A stretch of DNA of 64,000 nt from Pseudomonadota bacterium (GTDB lineage: Bacteria; Pseudomonadota; Alphaproteobacteria; Rhizobiales; Hyphomicrobiaceae). Shown here in pieces: positions 18,472-28,363 of the stretch; within the stretch, counting starts at the first letter, position 1, and each line of letters opens with the position of its first letter. The position numbers were made by a program, and so were the translations under genes. A model generated the notes under the pieces. That model saw nothing but the letters and a program-made list of their open reading frames with translations, ran no database searches and had not been told where the DNA came from. The stretch lies in assembly GCA_023387235.1 (NCBI GenBank), contig JAEWIJ010000152.1:3917-67916 (forward strand), given 5' to 3'.

Positions 18472-18534
18472 CTCAGGCATTCGAAGATCGAGAGCATTGT
18501 TCGGTATCTCGGCATTGAGGTCGACGACGTTGCC
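18472..18534 (+). pseudogene. C-terminal remnant of a tyrosine site-specific recombinase
   Basis: A 21-codon stretch reads LRHSKIESIVRYLGIEVDDV. It matches the C-terminal end of rhizobial phage-type integrases (LLLGHSKLEST-VRYLGIEVDDA pattern), the segment that carries the catalytic His and Tyr of the RHRY family. The upstream integrase body is absent and the downstream frame changes to antisense of another remnant. It is a scar, not a gene. Confidence 0.55.
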
Positions 18535-18555
18535 CCGTGGCGCACGGGGCGCCCC

Positions 18556-18740
18556 ATGAGTGGCCCACTCACGCTCGCTTGTAGTGACGAAATCGAGGTC
18601 GAACTCGCGGATCAGCGCGATGCAGTGCTTGCGCGCGGCACCGTCGATGCCGACAAAAGTCTCGTCGAGCAGGATGAGGCGTGGCGCAAGCATTTGGCCG
18701 TTCTCGCCGTGGCCGTAGAAGCTGGCGACCGCCATGCCGA
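18556..18740 (-). pseudogene. Remnant of a TIGR02680 / JetC-like SMC-type ATPase
   Basis: On the minus strand about 58 codons read FYGHGENGQ, RLILLDETFVGIDG and then FDLDFVTTSEREW. This is the Walker B/D-loop end of the TIGR02680 family, the SMC-like ATPase of type III Wadjet plasmid-defence loci. The other roughly 1,300 residues, including Walker A and the coiled coils, are missing, as are the DUF2397/2398/2399 partners. It abuts the integrase scar in the opposite orientation. A surrounding open frame (18394-18918) is not a functional gene. Confidence 0.55.
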
Positions 18741-18897
18741 TCCAGGCGCACTCGGGCGCGGAAGTGCTGCGCTGCAAACCGCAGCCGCAAGGTGGCAGCG
18801 AATGTGGGCCACGGCGAAGGTGGCCGTCGACACTCCGCCATCGGCCCTCGGGCTCCCAGGGCGCAGAACGCAGCATATAGGCCTTCGAGAGTACGTC

Positions 18898-18973
18898 GGC
18901 TGGTTGGCTCGGGATCACGCTGGCTGGCTGGCTGGCTGACGCGTTGCCGTGTTGGCTGGCTGGCTGGCTGGGG
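18898..18973. repeat. GGCT tetranucleotide microsatellite tract
   Basis: Two runs of the tetramer TGGC/GGCT (18919-18938 and 18952-18973), each four to five units, are separated by 13 bases and preceded by a weaker copy at 18898-18910. No gene covers it. It lies in the degenerate gap between ccoS and the RpiR gene. Such a tract is prone to slippage. Confidence 0.85.
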
Positions 18974-19021
18974 CCCAGCTAACTGCGAAGAGGTGTAGCA
19001 GTATAGGCGCGAAATCAGTGC

Positions 19022-19891
19022 TTACGTCGATCGCTTGGGAGTGGGGGCGATAGCGCCTCGCAGCTCGTTGAGCTTCTCGAGCGTCGAAAGCGCGAGGCGC
19101 TGGTCGGCAGCAGCGATCCCAACGACCAAAGCCTCAAGGCAAGCTGTAGTCGTTGCATGCAATGCGACGTGCTCCGTCTGGCCGCGCGGCGCTGGAATGA
19201 CCACATCGGCGCGCCGGGCATAGCGCTCCTCCAGTGAATCACTGATCAATACGATCGCAAGTTTCATCTTCTGCGCTTCCTCGATCGTCACGGCGACCTC
19301 TCGGTATGCGCGACCGTACGCCATGACGAGCAGAGCTTGGTTGCCGCTGAGGTGCAGCAATTGATCGGCGAGCGCGCTCCCGGCGCCCTGCAAGACTTGA
19401 CAGCGCCTTCCATTGCGCGACAGCAGAGCTGCGGCATATCCAGCGAGATACGCGGTCGGGCCAATGCCGAAAATAGCGATGTTGCGCGCTCTTTTGAGCA
19501 CGTTGACCGCTTCGATGATGGCCTTTCTCACGGTGTCGGACGACACATGCGCGATGCCTTCCTGGTGTGTGGAAAGGACAAACGAAATGCCGCGCTCAAT
19601 GTCGCTTTCGATGATCGAGAGCGTGCGCTTGAGATTGTCGGCTGGACTGAACCCCTTGCCATAGGACATAGCCAGCTCACGCTTGAGCTCAGGTAAGCCT
19701 GAGAAGCCCAGAGCTTGAACGGTTCGAATGACGGTAGCGTCCGAGGTGCCGATCGCCCAGGCCAACTCGGCCGCAGACTTTGTCAATGCCTCGATACGAT
19801 TTGCATCGATGTACGCTGCGACGCGCTGCGATGATGCGCTGAGCATTGCCATTCGCTCTTCCAGCCGCGCGGTCAGACGATCTTGCGCCAA
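19022..19891 (-). CDS. RpiR/MurR-family transcriptional regulator
   Basis: A two-domain regulator of about 289 residues from TTG at 19891, which has GAGGT just upstream; the open frame reaches ATG at 19969. The N-terminal helix-turn-helix contains SAAELAWAIGTSDATVIRTV. The C-terminal SIS (sugar isomerase) domain starts at IAIFGIGPTAYLAGY and holds QALLVMAYGR and VLISDSLEERYARRADVV. RpiR proteins usually sense phosphosugars. Here the gene is divergent from a TonB siderophore receptor whose start region overlaps its own, so it may control that receptor. The exact start is uncertain. Confidence 0.88.
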   Translation of the reverse strand: MAQDRLTARLEERMAMLSASSQRVAAYIDANRIEALTKSAAELAWAIGTSDATVIRTVQALGFSGLPELKRELAMSYGKGFSPADNLKRTLSIIESDIERGISFVLSTHQEGIAHVSSDTVRKAIIEAVNVLKRARNIAIFGIGPTAYLAGYAAALLSRNGRRCQVLQGAGSALADQLLHLSGNQALLVMAYGRAYREVAVTIEEAQKMKLAIVLISDSLEERYARRADVVIPAPRGQTEHVALHATTTACLEALVVGIAAADQRLALSTLEKLNELRGAIAPTPKRST

Positions 19892-22118
19892 GAGTAACCT
19901 CACGAAGCTATCGTTGAGGGCAGTGCTGATCGCGACGTGCGGTACGCTGGTCGTGCACGGTGCCAGCACGGTTCAGGCACAACAGTCGTCGACGACCCTT
20001 CCGCCATTAAGCGTCGAGACACAGACGGCCAAGAAGACGCGGGCAACGGCGAAGGCCAGACAAAAAGCGGCGCCGCCGCAGCAGCAGGTCGCGCCGGCGC
20101 CCACGACGCCTCCACCGTCGGCCTCGACAAATCCAGGCGGTGTCGCAGGATATCAAGCGACGCGGACGTCGAGCGGTACGAAGACGGACACGCCGCTCAT
20201 CGACATTCCGCAGGCGATTTCCGTGGTCACCAGAGAGCAGATCGAGGACCAGAGCGCGCAGTCGCTCGCCGACGTCGTGCGCTACATCCCGGGCATCACC
20301 ATCGCCCAAGGCGAAGGCCATCGCGACGCGCCGATCATTCGCGGACAGGCTTCCACGGCGGATCTCTTCCTCAACGGTATCCGCGATGACGTGCAGTATT
20401 ATCGCGATTTCTACAATATTGATCGCGTCGAGGTGCTGCGCGGTCCCAACGCGATGATCTTCGGCCGCGGTGGTGGCGGGGGCGTGATCAATCGCGTCTC
20501 GAAGGAGGCGGGCTGGACGCCATTTTCGGAAGTCTCCGCTACGCTCGGCACGTTCGGAGAGCGACGCGCCACCGTCGACGTCAATCAACCGATCAACGAC
20601 AGGTGGTCGGTGCGCATCAACGGTCTGATCGAAGACTCAGAAACCTACCGCGACTACTTCGAGCGGAAGCGGTACGGGTTCAATCCCACGCTCACATTCG
20701 CGCCCGACGCGCAGACGCGGTATGTCGTTTCCTACGAGTTCTTCAAGGACGACGGCACCACCGATCGCGGGATACCATCGTTTAACGGGCGCCCGGTTCC
20801 CGTATCGCGCTCCCAGTTCTTTGGAAATCCCGACGAGAGCCACTACGGCGTTGAGGCCCACATCCTGCGCAGCCATCTGCAGCACTGGACGGACGCGGGC
20901 GTGAAGATCAGCAACCAGACGCTCTTCGCGAGCTACGACAAGTTCTATCAGAACGTGTTTCCCTCAGGGGTCGTCGCCGACCTCAACGGTGATCTCGTAG
21001 GCGTAACGCTAGGCGCCTACAACAACAGCACGGAACGCACGAGCATTTTCAATCAGACTGACGTCAGCTACATGTTCGATTTCGGCTGGATGAGGCACAC
21101 GGTTCTTGTCGGAGCTGAATTGAGCCGACAGGTAAGCGACAACTATCGAAATACGGGATATTTCAACAATCTTACGACGTCGATCGAAGTGCCGTTCTGG
21201 AATCCCGTAGATCGGACCCCTGTGACCTTCAGACAATCCGGCACGGATGCCAACAGCAAGTCCACCGTCGATGTGGCTGCGATCTACCTGCAGGATCAGA
21301 TCGACCTCGGCAAGCACGTTCAGATCATCGGCGGTGTCCGGTATGATCGCGTGAGCGTGGAATCGTTGAACAGACGAGATGGCTCCGAGCGCGACCGGAC
21401 CGACGATTTGGTCTCGCCGCGTGTGGGTGTCGTATTCAAGCCGTTCAGCGCACTTGCCCTATACGCAAGCTACAGCGTGTCGTATCTGCCGTACTCCGGC
21501 GACCAGTTTGCTTCGCTGGATGACACGACGGTTACCCTGGATCCGGAGAAGTTCACCAACTACGAAATCGGCGCCAAGTGGGACATCACGCCACGCCTGT
21601 CGCTGACCGCGGCCGCTTATCGCCTCAACCGCACCAATCAGCGGATGAACCACCCGACCATTCCGGGGCTGGTCATTCAGACAGGCGAGACCGAGACCGA
21701 GGGCTTCGAGCTCACACTCACCGGCCAGGTTACGGATCAATGGCAAATCATTGGCGGCTACGGTTACCAGGACGCCGTGATCGTGAAGGCCGCGAGCAAT
21801 GTTGGGAATCGGATTGCGCTTGTTCCTGAGAACACCTTCGCGCTCTGGAACAAGTATCAGTTCACACCTAAGTTCGGTGCGGGTATCGGCATCATTCATC
21901 AAACGGATGTGTACGCTGGCGCCGACAACGTCGTCACATTGCCCGACTTCACCCGCGTAGACGCCGCGCTGTATTTCAAGTTCACCGACAATCTGCGCGG
22001 ACAGGTCTATATCGAGAACGTGTTCGACGAGAAGTATTACTCGACGGCACACAGCAACAGCAACATCATGCCGGGCTCGCCTCGCGCTGCAAGGTTCACC
22101 CTCACGTCAACCTTCTAG
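19809..22118 (+). CDS. TonB-dependent siderophore receptor (FhuA/FepA class)
   Basis: An outer-membrane receptor of 769 residues from ATG 19809, or 734 from TTG 19914. The hydrophobic signal core is RAVLIATCGTLVVHGA with AQA cleavage. After a Lys/Pro/Gln-rich linker, TDTPLIDIPQAISVVTREQ starts the plug, whose SLADVVRYIPGITIAQGEG and EVLRGPNAMIFGRGGGGGVIN are those of TIGR01783 siderophore receptors. The 22-strand barrel ends in the aromatic C-terminus FTLTSTF. No N-terminal signalling domain is present, so it is not FecIR-coupled. The 5' end overlaps the RpiR gene on the other strand, leaving no ordinary promoter space. A strong terminator follows. Confidence 0.92.
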   Translation: MYAATRCDDALSIAIRSSSRAVRRSCAKSNLTKLSLRAVLIATCGTLVVHGASTVQAQQSSTTLPPLSVETQTAKKTRATAKARQKAAPPQQQVAPAPTTPPPSASTNPGGVAGYQATRTSSGTKTDTPLIDIPQAISVVTREQIEDQSAQSLADVVRYIPGITIAQGEGHRDAPIIRGQASTADLFLNGIRDDVQYYRDFYNIDRVEVLRGPNAMIFGRGGGGGVINRVSKEAGWTPFSEVSATLGTFGERRATVDVNQPINDRWSVRINGLIEDSETYRDYFERKRYGFNPTLTFAPDAQTRYVVSYEFFKDDGTTDRGIPSFNGRPVPVSRSQFFGNPDESHYGVEAHILRSHLQHWTDAGVKISNQTLFASYDKFYQNVFPSGVVADLNGDLVGVTLGAYNNSTERTSIFNQTDVSYMFDFGWMRHTVLVGAELSRQVSDNYRNTGYFNNLTTSIEVPFWNPVDRTPVTFRQSGTDANSKSTVDVAAIYLQDQIDLGKHVQIIGGVRYDRVSVESLNRRDGSERDRTDDLVSPRVGVVFKPFSALALYASYSVSYLPYSGDQFASLDDTTVTLDPEKFTNYEIGAKWDITPRLSLTAAAYRLNRTNQRMNHPTIPGLVIQTGETETEGFELTLTGQVTDQWQIIGGYGYQDAVIVKAASNVGNRIALVPENTFALWNKYQFTPKFGAGIGIIHQTDVYAGADNVVTLPDFTRVDAALYFKFTDNLRGQVYIENVFDEKYYSTAHSNSNIMPGSPRAARFTLTSTF

Positions 22119-22140
22119 TCGCCTCGACGCACGCATCAGA

Positions 22141-22168
22141 TGCCCCGCAGCTCGCTGCGGGGCATTTT
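22141..22168 (+). terminator. Rho-independent terminator after the siderophore receptor
   Basis: A perfect 10-bp stem, TGCCCCGCAG / CTGCGGGGCA, with a CTCG loop is followed by TTTT. It starts 22 bases after the receptor stop codon. It is one of few textbook terminators in this window. Confidence 0.9.
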
Positions 22169-22287
22169 GCGTTGACCGTTTCAGTGATTGATCATCGCGA
22201 TCGTCGGATTTGCCTTGGCCGCGGTCGGTTCGGCTGACATACACTGCCGACCGCATCGTCTGACCGTCAATTTCGCATGGATGCAGC

Positions 22288-22725
22288 ATGATCGAAGCCG
22301 GCTTTGCGCCCTGGCTCGCCTGGGCGCTTCTCTCCGCCGTTTTTGCAGCTCTTACAGCTGTATTCGCGAAGGTTGGCGTGGAGAATATCAATTCTGACCT
22401 CGCCACGTTCATTCGGACCATCGTGGTCCTGGTGGCACTGGGGGGGATTCTGCTCGCGCGGGGCATGTTCCAGCCTCTTTCCAGCATCTCGGGCAGGACG
22501 TACTTGTTCCTGGCGCTTTCGGGCCTAGCGACGGGAGCGTCATGGGTTTGCTATTTCCGCGCCATGCAGCTTGGTGATGCGGCACGCGTCGCGCCTGTCG
22601 ACAAGCTGAGCGTGGTCCTGGTTGCAGCCTTAGGTGTTATGTTCCTCGGCGAGCATCTTACACTTCACAATTGGCTTGGCGTGCTGCTGGTCACGATCGG
22701 CGTAGCCCTGATTGCGATGCCATAG
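22288..22725 (+). CDS. Single-domain EamA/DMT-family transporter
   Basis: A 145-residue membrane protein with five hydrophobic segments, one EamA repeat only. FAALTAVFAKVGVENINSD and GDAARVAPVDKLSVVLV are typical of the short, dimerising EamA proteins, which carry small solutes or drugs. Two-repeat relatives are about 290 residues; this half-length form is a known class and is complete. It stands alone, 119 bases after the terminator of the receptor gene, and is convergent with the ICMT-like gene. Confidence 0.9.
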   Translation: MIEAGFAPWLAWALLSAVFAALTAVFAKVGVENINSDLATFIRTIVVLVALGGILLARGMFQPLSSISGRTYLFLALSGLATGASWVCYFRAMQLGDAARVAPVDKLSVVLVAALGVMFLGEHLTLHNWLGVLLVTIGVALIAMP

Positions 22726-22810
22726 CTTCCGATTGGTCACTACCTGATACTTCTACCATCGAAACGGTCTCACGCCCTGGTGACGCGAGGCTGGCGGGCC
22801 CGCTCGACAA

Positions 22811-23425
22811 TCAGATCAATTGGATCAGAACCGGAATGTAGCCGGCCTGCTGCAAGTATTCGATGGTCTCGATGGCCGGAAAGGCGGCGAGGAAGAGAAG
22901 GCCGTCCTGGAGGTTGCCCTTGAGCGCTTTGAGCGCCTTGGGTGAGAAATTCAGTTCGCTTGCCTCACGATAAAGCGACGCGTTCGGCCAGAACATCGGC
23001 GTTCGACGGGCATAAAGCTCGTACTCGGCGCCGAACAGGCTCCGGAGATGATCGGACTCCTTTGCTGCCGTTAAAGCGAGAATACCGTACACGATTAGCC
23101 CCAGCGCAAGGGCGAGCAAGAACGAACCGAAGACCAGGCCGATGCCGACGGCCCCAAGAGTTGAAAAGAAATAGAGCGGATTGCGCGTCATTGAATACGG
23201 GCCCGCCGTCACGAGTTCTCGGTTCTTTCTCGAACCGACATATAGGATGCTCCACATCCGGCCAACTACGCAGAAGAAAATCAGGCAAACGCCTGTGATC
23301 TCCATGAATTCATGCGCAGCCCCGTCCCAATGAGGTTGCGCGACGAAAAAAGCAGGCACCAATGCCAAGCCTGCGGCCTGGACGAAATGGATGCGCGTGC
23401 GCTGACGTACCGGCTCGAGCCGCAT
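22811..23425 (-). CDS. Isoprenylcysteine carboxyl methyltransferase-like membrane protein
   Basis: A 204-residue protein with four or five membrane segments and the ICMT/phospholipid-methyltransferase signature ELVTAGPYSMTRNPLYF (about 69-85), which binds S-adenosylmethionine. E at AKESDHLRSLFGAEYELY is the usual second conserved block. Bacterial members probably methylate lipids or small molecules; the substrate is unknown. The tail after residue 150 is specific to this protein. It is read against the preceding EamA gene, and its 5' side faces the gene at 23800. Confidence 0.85.
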   Translation of the reverse strand: MRLEPVRQRTRIHFVQAAGLALVPAFFVAQPHWDGAAHEFMEITGVCLIFFCVVGRMWSILYVGSRKNRELVTAGPYSMTRNPLYFFSTLGAVGIGLVFGSFLLALALGLIVYGILALTAAKESDHLRSLFGAEYELYARRTPMFWPNASLYREASELNFSPKALKALKGNLQDGLLFLAAFPAIETIEYLQQAGYIPVLIQLI

Positions 23426-23711
23426 GGAATTCTCCCATAGTTGACAACATGCTGATCCCGCCCTGCTCTGATTGCAGCGAATTCAAGGCGGCACGCCATA
23501 CGCCCTGCCCAATAAATTTGCCTCCAACGTTGCAGTCAATTCTGAAGTTGGCGTTTGAAGGCTTCGGCCGCGATCGGGCGCCCTTCCGCCAGCACTCGGC
23601 TGAGAGCCTCACCGACACCTTGGTCCATCGTGAGGCGCCTGGACGGTGGCGAGCGGTCTGGCGCGCTGGCCTCCCGTCTTCTCAGAGGAAGGTGCTCTAA
23701 AGAAAGATAAG

Positions 23712-23736
23712 AAACTTGACTCTATGGGTAAAGATT
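23712..23736. promoter_or_regulatory. Candidate iron-island operator, copy a
   Basis: AAACTTGAC-N7-GTAAAGATT. It has the same 9-7-9 layout as five other sites in this island and lies 64 bases before the ATG of the unrecognised gene at 23800. The left half is identical to copy b; the right half is poorer. Confidence 0.55.
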
Positions 23737-23799
23737 ACTCTATGGTCCGGCTGCGCCCACGGAGGCGCATCAGCGATAGTGCAATCGGACCCAATTTGC

Positions 23800-24342
23800 A
23801 TGGGCGAGCGCCCCCATCTTCAAGTCGTGACATTGGACGGCAGGGTGCTGGAGGGCACCTGCTATCACCGCACGCGCTGCCTGCCACGCATCGAGTTCAT
23901 GCAACTCGATGATATGGAGCGGCTATGGCTGAAGCTGCTGCGTTACTCTTGTCAGAGCCTCGCGAGTGGCACCGCGCACGATGCGCTGGCCGCGCAGCAG
24001 CTTGCCGAGCGCGAGTTCGGCGAGGTGGACGGCTCGCTCCTCATCCGGAACATAACCGCACTGCTCCACGCTATTCGTGCCGAGCGACGACGCGATTTCT
24101 CGTTCATGCCGACGGACTGCCCGATATGCAGCCGCCATCTTTGTGAGGAGGAGCAGGCGATCGTCGAGCTGTTGAGAGCTGTGCGCGAGTCTGACAGTGC
24201 GGCACTAACCGACCGGGCTCGCGACCTCGTCGGTGAGGGGATGGTGGTGTGTGTCGTTTTGGCAGCCAGCGAGCTCGGCGCACAACTCGATGTGTTAGCC
24301 CGCACTGTTGGCCATCAACGGCCGTTCCGAGTTCCCGGATAG
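23800..24342 (+). CDS. Unrecognised protein with a CxxC motif, operator-linked
   Basis: I do not recognise this family. From ATG 23800 it gives 180 residues; a TTG 84 bases upstream would add 28 residues but would place the start over the putative operator. It is soluble, largely helical, with no signal peptide. Cysteines at CYHRTRC and the cluster CPICSRHLC (about residues 112-120) could bind a metal or heme. The operator-like palindrome at 23712-23736 upstream places it in the same candidate regulon as the heme-uptake genes. A role in sensing or handling iron or heme is inference only. Confidence 0.6.
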   Translation: MGERPHLQVVTLDGRVLEGTCYHRTRCLPRIEFMQLDDMERLWLKLLRYSCQSLASGTAHDALAAQQLAEREFGEVDGSLLIRNITALLHAIRAERRRDFSFMPTDCPICSRHLCEEEQAIVELLRAVRESDSAALTDRARDLVGEGMVVCVVLAASELGAQLDVLARTVGHQRPFRVPG

Positions 24343-24376
24343 GCGAATTTACCGAGCGTACCCGCCGGCAGCCATA

Positions 24377-24401
24377 AAACTTGACTCGTGAAGTATAGAA
24401 T
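24377..24401. promoter_or_regulatory. Candidate iron-island operator, copy b
   Basis: AAACTTGAC-N7-GTATAGAAT. It lies 35 bases after the stop of the unrecognised gene and 139 bases before the ABC ATPase start. The left half equals copy a and the right half equals copy f at six of nine bases. Confidence 0.65.
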
Positions 24402-24540
24402 ATAGGGTGGCGGCAGAAGACCGCCATCACTTGGCGTGCGGCACCTCATAGCGGACGCGCCGCAGCCTGTCTTTGCGTCCGCGTAAGCTTCATGCGGCCG
24501 TCGAGCGCGCCGACATTTGACAGGGAGACGAGGTACCCGC

Positions 24541-26424
<1,884 letters not shown>

Positions 26425-26534
26425 AGAGCGTTTCTTGTGTTGCCGCACGGCAACCCGCCCGCCGAATACAAAGTCTGGGTGGTCTCGATCTTGCTCGGAG
26501 CGTGCGTGGCTGTAGGCGTCGGATTTGCAATGCA

Positions 26535-26559
26535 AAACTATACCTTCATAGTACAGTTT
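26535..26559. promoter_or_regulatory. Candidate iron-island operator, copy c (best palindrome)
   Basis: AAACTATAC-N7-GTACAGTTT is near-perfect: the two 9-base arms differ from dyad symmetry at one position, and flanking TGCA and GCA extend it. It lies 136 bases before the first fecI-like gene. The 270-base gap (26425-26694) contains no other convincing feature; a 64-codon frame at 26437-26631 covers the palindrome and is not credible as a gene. Confidence 0.75.
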
Positions 26560-26694
26560 GCAGTTGCTCTGCCTTGCGCTCTAGATTCGATCCAAATCAT
26601 TCAAATTGCGCGCAAAATTTCCTTCTGCTAGGAGCGGATGATGTGTGGAGCGTGGGTTGGCAGCCACGCGGAAGGTTTTTGAGGAACCGCGGGC

Positions 26695-27201
26695 ATGGCG
26701 GCGCGAATTGGCGATCTGGCACTTCTGTACCTATCGGAGCGCGGGCGCCTCAATCGGCTGATCGATCGCATCGTCGGCAATCCGGCCACGGCCGAGGATC
26801 TCGTTCACGACACTTTCGTGCGCGCCATGGAAGGGCCGGCGCAGGAGATCCGCGACGATAAGGCGTATCTCTCACGCATCGCGCGCAATGTCGCCATCGA
26901 TCAAAAGCGCAAGGATGGCCGCATTGCCGATATCAGCGAGGAGGCGTTCTTCGCCTTCGCTGATCCTTCGCCCTCGCCGGAGACGGTGGCGGCCGACCGG
27001 CAGGCCCTCACCATGACGATTGCCGCCATGACCTCGCTTCCCGAGCGCACGCGAAGGGCACTCGAGATGCACCGCCTCGGTGATCATACCCTGGAGCAGA
27101 TCGGCAAGGCGCTCGGCATCTCCACTTCACTGGCGGGCCGCCTCGTGCTCGAGGGCTACCGCATCGTTCGCGAGCGCCTGCGCGAGGCCGGCGCGGCCTG
27201 A
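26695..27201 (+). CDS. ECF sigma factor, FecI family (set 1)
   Basis: A 168-residue ECF sigma factor. Region 2 covers VGNPATAEDLVHDTFVRAM and ISRIARNVAIDQKRKDG-type sequence (KAYLSRIARNVAIDQKRK). Region 4 covers LPERTRRALEMHRLGDHTLEQIGKALGIS. It should direct transcription of the heme receptor gene downstream when the surface signal arrives. A fecR gene follows after 91 bases and then the receptor, giving a complete surface-signalling set. Operator copy c lies upstream. Confidence 0.92.
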   Translation: MAARIGDLALLYLSERGRLNRLIDRIVGNPATAEDLVHDTFVRAMEGPAQEIRDDKAYLSRIARNVAIDQKRKDGRIADISEEAFFAFADPSPSPETVAADRQALTMTIAAMTSLPERTRRALEMHRLGDHTLEQIGKALGISTSLAGRLVLEGYRIVRERLREAGAA

Positions 27202-27292
27202 CGGGGTTGAAATCCATCGGCCTCATTCGTCATAGGATCAGGGACGAAGCGAATCGACCGCCGGTTCGCGCGAGGGCTGCGCACGCCAACCG

Positions 27293-28243
27293 ATGCAGGA
27301 CGAGAACGACGATCTCTGGAACGAGGCCATGGCGCTGCTGCTGCGCTGGCAGGTGGCGCCGAGCGATGCCAAGGTGCGCGAGGAAATCCTGCGCTTTTGC
27401 GCCGAGAGCGAGGCGCATCTGGCGGCTTGGGAGAGTGCCAAGCGGCTCTACCGGCTGACAGGCGAAGCGACGGGCGCACCGGCACGGGAAAAAGCTAGGC
27501 GCCGAAAGCGCGAGCTGACACGCCGGGGCGTCATCGGCGGGCTTGGCGCTCTCGCTGTCGGCACGGCCGCCGTCAAGGCTCCGGATCTATGGCGGCGCTG
27601 GCAAGCCGATATGGTGTCGGACGCCGGTGTCATCGCTCAACATCAGCTTGCCGACGGGACAAAGCTCACGCTCGGACCTGATAGCGCCGTGAGGGTTGCC
27701 TTCTCGCCGGTCTTGCGCCGTGTCGATCTGCTCGACGGTATGGTGCTCTTCGACCTTGCTGCTGATCATCAGAGGCCGTTCGAAGCCCATGCCGGCGACT
27801 TCGCGGCACGAGCTGGCGCTGCCGGAACCTCCTTCGAGATGCGCCGGAACAGAGGCAGCAGCCTTGTTGGAGTCAGCGGTGGGCGCGTCGCCGTCGAGAA
27901 GGGCGGCAAGACCGCCGCGGCGGAGCTGGCAGCGGGCGACTGGATCGCTGCCGGCCCGGACGATGGCGCGCTTCAGCGAGGGCATCGCGAAGCGGAGCAA
28001 ATTGCCGCCTGGCGCGAGCGCCAGCTCATCGCCGACGAGGAGCGCATCGATGCGGTCGTTGCCGAGATCGCACGGTGGCAGTCGGCGCGCATTGTTATCG
28101 CCGACTGGGGGCTCGGCGCCTCACGCGTCAGCGGCCTCTACGATCTGAGCGATCCGGACGCTGCCCTGCATGCCGTCGTCAGCCCCTATGGCGGTCGGGT
28201 TCGCCGCATCACACCATGGCTGACGGTGCTCTCGAGCGTCTGA
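27293..28243 (+). CDS. FecR-family anti-sigma factor (set 1)
   Basis: A 316-residue FecR protein. The N-terminal cytoplasmic part (DUF4880-like, about 8-50) binds the sigma factor. A membrane segment at about 80-98 is preceded by RRKRELTRRGVIGG, a twin-arginine-like pair. The periplasmic FecR domain (LADGTKLTLGPDSAVRVAFS, RVDLLDGMVLFDLAADHQRPF) contacts the N-terminal signalling domain of the receptor. It lies between the fecI-like gene and the receptor gene. Confidence 0.9.
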   Translation: MQDENDDLWNEAMALLLRWQVAPSDAKVREEILRFCAESEAHLAAWESAKRLYRLTGEATGAPAREKARRRKRELTRRGVIGGLGALAVGTAAVKAPDLWRRWQADMVSDAGVIAQHQLADGTKLTLGPDSAVRVAFSPVLRRVDLLDGMVLFDLAADHQRPFEAHAGDFAARAGAAGTSFEMRRNRGSSLVGVSGGRVAVEKGGKTAAAELAAGDWIAAGPDDGALQRGHREAEQIAAWRERQLIADEERIDAVVAEIARWQSARIVIADWGLGASRVSGLYDLSDPDAALHAVVSPYGGRVRRITPWLTVLSSV

Positions 28244-28250
28244 GCCGAGA

Positions 28251-28275
28251 ATTCTTGACTTCTGGTGTAGAAAAA
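28251..28275. promoter_or_regulatory. Candidate iron-island operator, copy d
   Basis: ATTCTTGAC-N7-GTAGAAAAA, 8 bases after the fecR stop and 88 bases before the receptor ATG. It is the weakest of the six copies: the CTTGAC and GTA cores and the 7-base spacing are kept but the right arm deviates. Confidence 0.5.
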
Positions 28276-28363
28276 TCGCGCGCCACTCCGTCGAGACCTT
28301 AGGAGCTGCGGATACCGCGCCATGCGGATCGAGCTCGTCGGTTGAGAATGGAGCATTGCGAAG

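Noticed and set aside
18394..18918. A 174-codon minus-strand frame as an intact gene
   Set aside because: Only its middle matches TIGR02680; both ends are unrelated or antisense to an integrase scar, so it is treated as a remnant.
18898..18973. GGCT repeats as a CRISPR-like array
   Set aside because: The units are tetranucleotides without spacers; it is a simple microsatellite.
23712..24401. TTGAC in operator copies a and b as sigma-70 -35 elements
   Set aside because: No matching -10 hexamer occurs at 16-18 bases, and the palindromic layout shared with copies c and f explains the sequence better.
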